Of a stretch of DNA of 21,766 nucleotides, positions 16,379-21,766 are shown one piece after another. The notes beneath the pieces are model-generated. The model was not told the DNA's origin and ran no database searches. It saw nothing but the letters and a program-made list of their open reading frames with translations. Source of the stretch: Bacteroidales bacterium UBA4073 (GTDB lineage Bacteria > Bacteroidota > Bacteroidia > Bacteroidales > Tenuifilaceae); NCBI GenBank assembly GCA_002383425.1, contig DFYV01000016.1, positions 5,412-27,177 on the forward strand. Direction: 5' to 3'. The first letter of the stretch is position 1, and each line of letters begins with the position of its first letter. A program made the position numbers and the translations under genes.

Positions 16379-16843
16379 TTACTTTTTCATATAATCGTTA
16401 ATAATCTCACGAACCTTTTCGGGTGTTAACTCGGTGTATGCTTCATCGTTAATAAGCATGGCCGGGCCTTTGTGGCACCAACCCAGGCAGTTAGTTTCGA
16501 GCAATGAAAACTTTCGGTTTGGGGTGGTTTCACCCACTTTAATCTTGAGCAAATCCTCAAGCTCCTGAATGATCAGGTTTTTCCCCTTCATGGAACACGA
16601 AATAGTTTTACACACCCTGATCACATACTTTCCACGAGGTTGTGTATCGAGGAAGGAGTAAAAGGTTGCGGTTCCATAAACCTTTGCGGCCGACATGTCA
16701 AGTTCCCGGGCAATTTCGGTCATTGCCTCGCTTGAGATATAACGTTCCTCCTGAACCACACCCTGAAGAATGGGTATCAAACTTTCCCTTGCCCGCCCAT
16801 ACTTGTCGGCAAGATTTTTTACTAATTCCTTGGTATCCGTCAT
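16379..16843 (-). CDS. hydC: HydC, NuoE-like [2Fe-2S] subunit of the compact hydrogenase
   Basis: A 154-residue NuoE-like protein with an N-terminal helical part and thioredoxin-like domain. The family signature VYGTATFYSFL (about 55-65) and four [2Fe-2S] ligands (C78, C83, C119, C123; CKTISC and CLGWC) are clear. It likely moves electrons between NAD(H)-binding HydB and HydA. It is the first gene of a three-gene operon hydC-hydB-hydA, the canonical order. The tandem Rex-like operator lies only 25 bases upstream of its ATG at 16843. Confidence 0.93.
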   Translation of the reverse strand: MTDTKELVKNLADKYGRARESLIPILQGVVQEERYISSEAMTEIARELDMSAAKVYGTATFYSFLDTQPRGKYVIRVCKTISCSMKGKNLIIQELEDLLKIKVGETTPNRKFSLLETNCLGWCHKGPAMLINDEAYTELTPEKVREIINDYMKK

Positions 16844-16867
16844 AACATTAAAATTTAAAATCCATAA

Positions 16868-16902
16868 TTGTTATTTAGTTAACACTGTTATTTTTATAAC
16901 AT
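16868..16902. promoter_or_regulatory. Tandem Rex-like operators upstream of the compact hydCBA operon
   Basis: Two adjoining palindromes of the TTGTTA-N6-TAACAA type: TTGTTATTTAGTTAACA (16868-16884) and CTGTTATTTTTATAACAT (16885-16902). The second copy shares TGTTATTTTTATAACA with the site at 13064-13079. They end about 25 bases before the hydC start, so they cover the probable promoter. No clear -7 box was picked here; TAAATTTT at 16858-16851 is one weak candidate. Confidence 0.65.
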
Positions 16903-17325
16903 CCAAATTTCTCGTAAATCATTGATTTACTTGTCTAAATATATATAAACGTGCTAACCATAAACCTGATTTTTATCATTTTTACAGTTTAAATTCATAA
17001 AAAAATTAAATTTAGAATCATTCAAAGCAAGATAGTCTCGAATTAAAGCTAAAAGCCGTAACAAGCTGAATGTTTGTAGAATATCATTGCACATAAAAAT
17101 CGATTGGAAAAGGTTTAGATTAATTGCTGTTTTTACGTTGTAGAAGACTATAAAGGTTGTCAGCATCCAAATATACCTGCGGGTATTAAGTTGGCTGAAA
17201 ATGTAATCAGGCTATCTGCGAAAAAGGGGTAGTAATAATGTTTAAGGATTCATATATAATCCTGACATCTGAGAAAAATTTTATTAAAAAATGCTATTGT
17301 CAATGGCTATCTTATTACAAAGTAA

Positions 17326-17333
17326 TACATTTG
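17326..17333 (+). promoter_or_regulatory. Predicted -7 promoter box for the SH3-domain lipoprotein gene
   Basis: TACATTTG matches TAnnTTTG exactly and lies 24 bases before the chosen ATG at 17358. It supports the shorter start, because the upstream in-frame ATG at 17238 would precede the promoter. No clear -33 partner was seen. Confidence 0.45.
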
Positions 17334-17357
17334 CAACAGGATAAGGGAAGGGATATA

Positions 17358-18200
17358 ATGCACTACAAATCAATCAGAAACATCTTTTTACTACTTTTTC
17401 TTTTTGTATTCACGGCATGTGTAGAACCTGGGAATTACCGTATGCGCGACAGGTATATAGTAACCTCCCACACACTTTACATACGCTCAGCTCCATCGAC
17501 GGTATCGGAGATAATAGGCACCTTAGGGCAAGGCGATACAGTGGTTGCCGTAGCATCGGATAGGTACTGGATAATGGTGCGCAATGGCTATGAAACGGGT
17601 TATATTTCAACGGATTACCTTAAAAAAATAGATTACCCGGTTACCCCTAAAATTTTGCAAACCTCAGAGAAATTGGCAAACTGGAAGAAATGGCAATTCT
17701 GGATTTTGGCTATTGCCATGCTGCTTTTGTGGGTACTGGCCGAAGAATGGGTTTTAAAAACAAAACAGTATTTAAAAAAGAAGTTCAACTTTAACATTAA
17801 AGAAATTATTGTTTCCTACGTAACCTTTTTTGTAGTTGCACTATTGTCGGGCATTATCTACCTACACTGGAAAGATTACTTCATTGAAAGTATATACAAA
17901 GGTATAGCGGCCAATAGCTACGAAGCCGATATTGTAACGATTACGGTTTGGGTTCAACTTTCGCTTTTGGCTATCAGCATTTTATACGATTACCTTGGAT
18001 CAATTTTCAAAACAGGGTTACGATTTGGAACATTGCTCACCATTTTAGATGTACTTTTAGGATTAATGGCATTCTGTATCACATTTTTCCTTGTTATTGC
18101 GCTAAGCTATTACGCCATAGCCTTTTTGCTTGTTTTCTTTACCAGCAGGTTCATCCATATAGTGGACAAGAACAGCTCAAAGCCAAGATTTCGAAAATAG
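17358..18200 (+). CDS. SH3-domain lipoprotein with several membrane helices
   Basis: A 280-residue protein from the start at 17358 (MHYKSIRN). Residues 1-21 look like a lipoprotein signal peptide ending in FVFTAC (Cys21 would be lipidated). Residues about 31-90 form a bacterial SH3 domain (TLYIRSAPSTVSEIIGTLGQGDTV, then the GYETGYISTDYL end), often used to bind cell-wall peptides. Hydrophobic helices follow at about 113-128, 151-168, 195-212 and 220-260, so it is anchored in the inner membrane. The longest frame starts at 17238 and adds 40 residues lacking any signal. I chose 17358 because AGGGAAGGG precedes it and it exposes the signal peptide. It stands alone on the plus strand, 18 bases from the convergent wtpC. 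Function unknown. Confidence 0.75.
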   Translation: MHYKSIRNIFLLLFLFVFTACVEPGNYRMRDRYIVTSHTLYIRSAPSTVSEIIGTLGQGDTVVAVASDRYWIMVRNGYETGYISTDYLKKIDYPVTPKILQTSEKLANWKKWQFWILAIAMLLLWVLAEEWVLKTKQYLKKKFNFNIKEIIVSYVTFFVVALLSGIIYLHWKDYFIESIYKGIAANSYEADIVTITVWVQLSLLAISILYDYLGSIFKTGLRFGTLLTILDVLLGLMAFCITFFLVIALSYYAIAFLLVFFTSRFIHIVDKNSSKPRFRK

Positions 18201-18218
18201 GTTTTCCCAAAATGCTAT

Positions 18219-19283
18219 CTAAATTTCAGGGATAAACCTGACCACATTAGCCTTTACAGTAGCAAAAAGTTCCATCCCGGGAGCAATACCCATCTTTTTG
18301 AGCGACTCCCCGGTTATCCGAGAAAAAATTTTAACTCCACAATCAATCACAACCTCGTAGCCAAAACGCTGAGCAAAAATATCGATAACCTTACCCTGAA
18401 AAGCATTTACTGCGCTCTGATTCTCAACGTGGGTTGATAGCACCACGGTTTCTTCAGGAAAACAAACAAAGCCATTGGCATTTACAGGGTTGGAATAGAA
18501 AGCGATAGACCTTCCAAAAGGCAATTCAGCGTAAACCAACCCATTTTGAGAGACTCTGGAAAATTTTACTTTGAAAAAGTTTTTTGCCCCGGTAAACTTA
18601 GCCACAAACTCTGAACGTGGATATTGAAATACATCAACGGTGCTGCCAAGTTGGACCAACTTGCCTTGATTTAGAACACCAATTTTACTTGCCAAAGAAA
18701 TTGCTTCCTCGTAGTTATGGGTAACATGAATTACAGTAGTTCCGGCCCGATTGATACTCCTAAGCATTGCCAGTAAATCCAGGTGCAGCTGGGGATCGAC
18801 AGCAGAAAGGGGCTCGTCAAGCAAAAGTAATGAAGGGTTCGTGGCAAGGGTTCGGGCTAAAGCAATTCTTTGCTTTTCGCCACCAGAAAGGTTGTTTACA
18901 TTTTTATGGAGCAGATGTGCTATTGAGAACCTTTCAGCAAGTTCTTGAACCCTGCGTTTGATGACACCACTACTTTCCCTTTTCACTTTTAGTGGGTATG
19001 CAATATTGTCATAGGTATTTAAATGTGGGAAAATAGCCAGGTCCTGGAAAAGAATCCCCATATTTCTTTGGCTGGCAGAAGCAAAAGTAATGTCGATGCC
19101 GTTGAGTAGAATTCTTCCACCATCGGGTTTAACAAGACCGCAGAGTATTTGAAGCAAAAGCGACTTTCCGGCGCCCGTAGGTCCAAGTAGCATGAAGTAA
19201 TCGCCTTGCGAAACACCGAAGGAAATCGCACTAAGCGAAAAACCTGGGAAGTGCTTTGATATTTGATCGACAAACAGTATCAT
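18219..19283 (-). CDS. wtpC: ATPase of a tungstate/molybdate ABC transporter (WtpC/ModC-like)
   Basis: A 354-residue ABC ATPase that powers import of tungstate or molybdate. Walker A is GPTGAGKS (34-41), the Q loop FQD (Q80), the signature LSGGE (132-136), Walker B LLLLDEP (about 152-158) and the H loop HVTHN (H189). Residues about 230-354 form a C-terminal regulatory part that includes a TOBE-type domain (VENQSAVNAFQGKVIDIFAQ near 288-307), where oxyanion may bind to regulate activity. It is the last gene of the operon, and its ATG directly follows the permease stop codon (TAAATG). It is convergent with the SH3 gene, with only 18 bases between them and no clear terminator. Confidence 0.88.
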   Translation of the reverse strand: MILFVDQISKHFPGFSLSAISFGVSQGDYFMLLGPTGAGKSLLLQILCGLVKPDGGRILLNGIDITFASASQRNMGILFQDLAIFPHLNTYDNIAYPLKVKRESSGVIKRRVQELAERFSIAHLLHKNVNNLSGGEKQRIALARTLATNPSLLLLDEPLSAVDPQLHLDLLAMLRSINRAGTTVIHVTHNYEEAISLASKIGVLNQGKLVQLGSTVDVFQYPRSEFVAKFTGAKNFFKVKFSRVSQNGLVYAELPFGRSIAFYSNPVNANGFVCFPEETVVLSTHVENQSAVNAFQGKVIDIFAQRFGYEVVIDCGVKIFSRITGESLKKMGIAPGMELFATVKANVVRFIPEI

Positions 19284-20072
19284 TTACTTTTTTCGAGAAA
19301 AGAAACGCAGTGATATAAAAACAAAAAGGCTGATTAACAGGAAAATAAGAGCAGCAGGTTGGGCATACTTAAGACCAAAGGTAGTAAACCTATCATAAAT
19401 CATCACCGAGGCTACCATAGGGTGATAGGCAACAATAATAACTGCTCCAAACTCACTCATACCCCTGGCAAACATCATAACAAGCCCGGTAGTAATGCTT
19501 CGCCAGGCTAAAGGCAAAGCAATGGTAAAAAAAACCTGAGATGGAGTAGCCCCAAGTGTTAATGCGGCTTGCTCCAGCCTTACAGGTACTTGTAGAAACC
19601 CATCGCGTGCAGAGTTAATAAGGAGTGGTAAACTAACAAAGGCCATAGCCAAAGCAATGGCAAAAGGGGTACCCAGCAAGTTAATCCCAAAAGAATCGAA
19701 AGCTTTTCCCAGCAAACTATCACCGGCTATCAACCCAAGCAAAGCAATGCCAACAACCGAGTGTGGAACAACAATAGGGAGATCGATAATGCCGTTTAAT
19801 ACGTTCTTAAAGGGGAAATCGTATCGAGCCAGGATATATGCCAGGGGTATTGCAGGAATTGCAAAAACAAGTGAGGTGACCATTGCAACCCAGATGGAAA
19901 GCCAGATGGAATGTAAAACCTGACTATCGGCAACAGTTGATGCAATAGCCTTAAATGGAGTATTTACAACCATTCCCAGCAAAGGGGCAATAATAAAAAG
20001 CAAAACAAAAGCCCCCAAAAGCATCATCGTCAACCGAAAACCTGAGAAATCATTTTTAGTAGTGGCACTCAT
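19284..20072 (-). CDS. wtpB: Permease of a tungstate/molybdate ABC transporter (WtpB/ModB-like)
   Basis: A 262-residue inner-membrane protein with about six hydrophobic helices (for example 17-35, 57-80, 95-115, 138-155, 195-212, 238-256). The EAA loop that docks on the ATPase is visible as LEQAALTLGATPSQVFFTIALPLAW (about 168-192). The channel carries oxyanion brought by the binding protein. Its start overlaps the binding-protein stop by four bases and its stop abuts the ATPase start, so the three are translationally coupled. Confidence 0.9.
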   Translation of the reverse strand: MSATTKNDFSGFRLTMMLLGAFVLLFIIAPLLGMVVNTPFKAIASTVADSQVLHSIWLSIWVAMVTSLVFAIPAIPLAYILARYDFPFKNVLNGIIDLPIVVPHSVVGIALLGLIAGDSLLGKAFDSFGINLLGTPFAIALAMAFVSLPLLINSARDGFLQVPVRLEQAALTLGATPSQVFFTIALPLAWRSITTGLVMMFARGMSEFGAVIIVAYHPMVASVMIYDRFTTFGLKYAQPAALIFLLISLFVFISLRFFSRKK

Positions 20073-21031
20073 CTGTCGTGGCTTTCGCTCGAGAATGCAC
20101 TAAAGTCATCGGGAATTATCCCACAATCGGACTTGTCGAACGGTATAAGCGACTGTTGCCCCATTTGCGTTACTATTCTCATCCCCCCTGTATCGGATAA
20201 AAAGTACTGTGCAAACCTAACTGCCAAGCTGGGGTTTGGGGCATTGTTGGGAATTGTAAAAGCATAAACGATAGGCTCTCCTGTGATAGAAACAGAATCG
20301 CCAGGGTTAATACCTCTAATATTGATTTTTGCGGTGCTATAATGGTTGGCCAAAGAGGGATTACCTAAATTAACTGAATCGGGCAGAGTAATATATGATA
20401 GGCCATGCTGTTTAACCACCGACTCATATATAAAAAGGTAATCGATAGCTGAAGCTTCAAGCAAGGCCAGCAGGTCAACCTCTTTAGGACGGATAAACCG
20501 ATTATCCTTAGCAAGCAGTGAATCGGCAAGCCCTTTCCGATTGTAGTATTTTTCGGCAAGTTGCAAAGCCAAAACGGTTCTATAGCCGCAAGGATCGGTA
20601 TTGGGATCGCTACGTCCGTAGAAAATATCGGGTCGTAGTAGAATGGTTGGCCAATTTAAAGAATCGATGGTAGAGGCAAACTTAGACTTGGATGAATAGG
20701 CGAGAACCATACGGTTGCTGGCAAAAGGGATAAAAAAATCGGCATGTCCGGTTTCCAGAAGCTGTTTGATTACCTTGTAATCGGACGAAAAGAATAAATC
20801 GCACTTCCGGTTTAAATCGGTTATTTTACGAGCACACTCTACACTTCCGGCAGCTTCAAGGTTAATGGTTACTTTTGGATTGTACCGTTTAAAGCTATCG
20901 GCAGCTACCTTTAGTGGTACCGAAAGGCTACCTGCATGAAAAATGGTAAGGGTCTTTTTGTCAGCATTTGGCTGCGAACACCCTGATATCAAAAAAAACG
21001 ATGCTAAAGGAATGAAAATCCAATTTCTCAT
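20069..21031 (-). CDS. wtpA: Tungstate/molybdate-binding lipoprotein (WtpA/ModA-like)
   Basis: A 320-residue periplasmic substrate-binding protein anchored as a lipoprotein: the lipobox is LISGC with Cys18. Residues from about 28 give the oxyanion-binding fold (TIFHAGSLSVPL; then AAGSVECARKITDLNRKCD at about 60-78, both typical of WtpA). SDPNTDPCGYR at 141-151 and IYESVV at 201-206 are the WtpA-type metal-site stretches; in archaeal WtpA an Asp and a Glu from these regions coordinate tungstate, and D146 and E203 are the likely equivalents. That points to tungstate, possibly with molybdate. It lies between the ModE-like gene (6-base gap) and wtpB (4-base overlap). The metal probably feeds W/Mo enzymes elsewhere. 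Confidence 0.88.
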   Translation of the reverse strand: MRNWIFIPLASFFLISGCSQPNADKKTLTIFHAGSLSVPLKVAADSFKRYNPKVTINLEAAGSVECARKITDLNRKCDLFFSSDYKVIKQLLETGHADFFIPFASNRMVLAYSSKSKFASTIDSLNWPTILLRPDIFYGRSDPNTDPCGYRTVLALQLAEKYYNRKGLADSLLAKDNRFIRPKEVDLLALLEASAIDYLFIYESVVKQHGLSYITLPDSVNLGNPSLANHYSTAKINIRGINPGDSVSITGEPIVYAFTIPNNAPNPSLAVRFAQYFLSDTGGMRIVTQMGQQSLIPFDKSDCGIIPDDFSAFSSESHDR

Positions 21032-21037
21032 GGTATA

Positions 21038-21418
21038 TCACTTGTTTATGGTTTGAAAAAATTTTTGTACAACCCGTTTCACGGACTCGTCGAACTCATC
21101 ACGCAGCTGAATGTAAGCATTGACCAATAGTTTACCATCGGGGGTGAGCTCCGATTTTCCGCCCTCACTTCCTCCACGCGATTTTGAGACTAAAGGAAAG
21201 CCAAGAGCTGTTTCGGCATGTCGAACCATATCCCAGGCTTTGCGATAGCTTACACCCATCCTTTTTGCCGAAGCGGCTATGGAATGTAGTTCGCTTATAT
21301 ACAAAAGAAGAAGAAGTTGTTCCTGGCTTAGAATTGGGAAATGGGACAAACGATGCTTAAGGACTATTGAATAATCCAGATAAACATCGTAATACTTTGA
21401 ACCTTTATGCCCCGCCAT
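21038..21418 (-). CDS. ModE-like winged-helix regulator (DNA-binding domain only)
   Basis: A 126-residue protein that is the first gene of the wtpABC operon. Residues about 30-110 form a LysR/ModE-type winged helix: LHSIAASAKRMGVSYRKAWDMV (about 44-65) is the recognition helix region, and GGSEGGKSELTPDGK (about 82-96) is the ModE-typical wing. Compared with E. coli ModE (about 260 residues) the C-terminal molybdate-binding Mop domains are absent, so the metal sensor, if any, must lie elsewhere or bind differently. It likely controls its own operon. ATG start at 21418; no strong ribosome site is visible. Confidence 0.8.
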   Translation of the reverse strand: MAGHKGSKYYDVYLDYSIVLKHRLSHFPILSQEQLLLLLYISELHSIAASAKRMGVSYRKAWDMVRHAETALGFPLVSKSRGGSEGGKSELTPDGKLLVNAYIQLRDEFDESVKRVVQKFFQTINK

Positions 21419-21439
21419 AACTTAGATATGCAATATTTT

Positions 21440-21482
21440 ACCTATCGGCAGGTAAAAAAAAGGGAAATACCCCTTACCTGCC
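21440..21482. promoter_or_regulatory. Leader inverted repeats upstream of the ModE-like gene
   Basis: GGCAGGTAA (21447-21455) and TTACCTGCC (21474-21482) are perfect 9-bp complements; inside them GGG (21462-21464) can pair with CCC (21471-21473). A second palindrome, TACCT-atcgg-c-AGGTA (21440-21454), overlaps the first arm, so the two structures cannot both form. They lie 22-64 bases before the ModE-like start and could be an operator for it or an attenuator-like leader. The role is inferred only. Confidence 0.45.
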
Positions 21483-21499
21483 TGTATTCACGAAGTTAT

Positions 21500-21527
21500 G
21501 AATTTAGAATTAAGAATTTAGAATTAA
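21500..21527. repeat. 14-bp direct repeat, two copies
   Basis: GAATTTAGAATTAA at 21500-21513 and again at 21514-21527. Its complement shares TTCTAAATTCT with the larger array at 21592-21731, so the two lie in opposite orientation. Confidence 0.8.
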
Positions 21528-21591
21528 GAAGTTTTTGTTCATTAAACAACATTCATCAATTTCTTCTAAAACTATCTTCCTTTTGCCTGTT

Positions 21592-21731
21592 ACCTTCTAA
21601 ATTCTACCTTCTAAATTCTGCCTTCTAATTTCTACCTTCTAATTTCTACCTTCTAATTTCTGCCTTCTAATTTCTACCTTCTAATTTCTACCTTCTAATT
21701 TCTGCCTTCTAATTTCTGCCTTCTAATTTCA
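21592..21731. repeat. 14-bp tandem repeat array, 10 copies
   Basis: Ten consecutive 14-bp units of the form RCCTTCTAATTTCT (first two units have AAATTCT instead of AATTTCT). The first base runs A A G A A G A A G G, so the array also has a 42-bp repeat of three units. It is non-coding, with no spacers of different sequence, and lies upstream of the ModE-like gene. Confidence 0.9.
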
Positions 21732-21766
21732 TTTTACATTAAGCCATTGTGCCTACCTACGGAGGG

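Larger units (their letters stand above)
16844..17357. other. Intergenic region of about 510 bp between divergent genes
   Basis: This AT-rich gap separates the hydCBA operon (minus) from the SH3-domain lipoprotein gene (plus). It contains tandem Rex-like sites (16868-16902) and a plus-strand -7 box (17326-17333). Nothing else is supported between about 16905 and 17320; the short minus-strand frame there has no ribosome site or recognisable protein. Confidence 0.65.

Noticed and set aside
16954..17166. 70-codon minus-strand frame with a TATATTTG match just upstream
   Set aside because: No ribosome site, no recognisable protein and low-complexity AT-rich codons; the box would start transcription almost at the ATG, and such 6-base matches are expected by chance in AT-rich DNA.
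17238..17357. Longer N-terminus for the SH3-domain lipoprotein
   Set aside because: It would bury the signal peptide and start before the predicted -7 box; the ATG at 17358 has an AGGGAAGGG ribosome site.
21592..21731. CRISPR array
   Set aside because: Units of 14 bp are contiguous with no unique spacers, and no cas genes are present.

Overview
The window looks like part of the chromosome of an anaerobic, fermentative member of the Bacteroidota. Pointers are an outer-membrane TonB-dependent receptor with a carboxypeptidase-regulatory-like N-terminus, several matches to the Bacteroidota -7 promoter box TAnnTTTG, AT-rich gaps, a 'CTTTGCGACCTTTGCGG'-type intergenic repeat, and many Fe-S/[FeFe]-hydrogenase genes. 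Almost everything is read from the minus strand.

From left to right: a GNAT-like acetyltransferase (21-1145), a 676-bp gap with repeats and a terminator, and a TonB-dependent outer-membrane receptor (1822-4320). Then comes a 12.4-kb [FeFe]-hydrogenase island (4485-16843). Read 5'->3' on the minus strand it contains: (1) a compact HydCBA operon (16843->13388) ending in a terminator; (2) a six-gene regulatory operon (12937->9113) encoding a DRTGG protein, an RsbW-like ATPase, a group-D-like 'sensory' [FeFe]-hydrogenase, a second DRTGG protein, a PHP-domain phosphoesterase and a HATPase_c protein; (3) a second hydrogenase operon (8987->4485) encoding a small thioredoxin-fold ferredoxin, a large HydB with extra N- and C-terminal Fe-S domains, HydA and HydC, ending in a terminator. 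To the right lie a plus-strand SH3-domain lipoprotein with membrane helices (17358-18200) and a minus-strand ModE-like regulator plus WtpABC-type tungstate/molybdate transporter operon (21418->18219). The window ends in a 14-bp tandem repeat array.

How the parts fit (inference): operon 3 has the layout of an electron-bifurcating HydABC, coupling H2 to NAD(H) and ferredoxin. Operon 1 lacks the ferredoxin-type domains on HydB and resembles NAD(H)-only HydABC enzymes. All three operons carry palindromes of the Rex type (TTGTTA-N6-TAACAA) at or near their predicted promoters, so NADH/NAD+ ratio probably controls the island. The central operon has the parts expected of an H2- or redox-sensing signalling module, but its output is unknown.

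The most notable points are the shared Rex-like operators, the Phe that replaces the proton-relay Cys in the sensory hydrogenase, the Cys-to-Ser change in the H-cluster L1 motif of one HydA paired with a new Cys downstream, and the arrangement of the regulatory module. HydEFG maturases, tRNAs, rRNAs, insertion sequences and CRISPR arrays were not seen.
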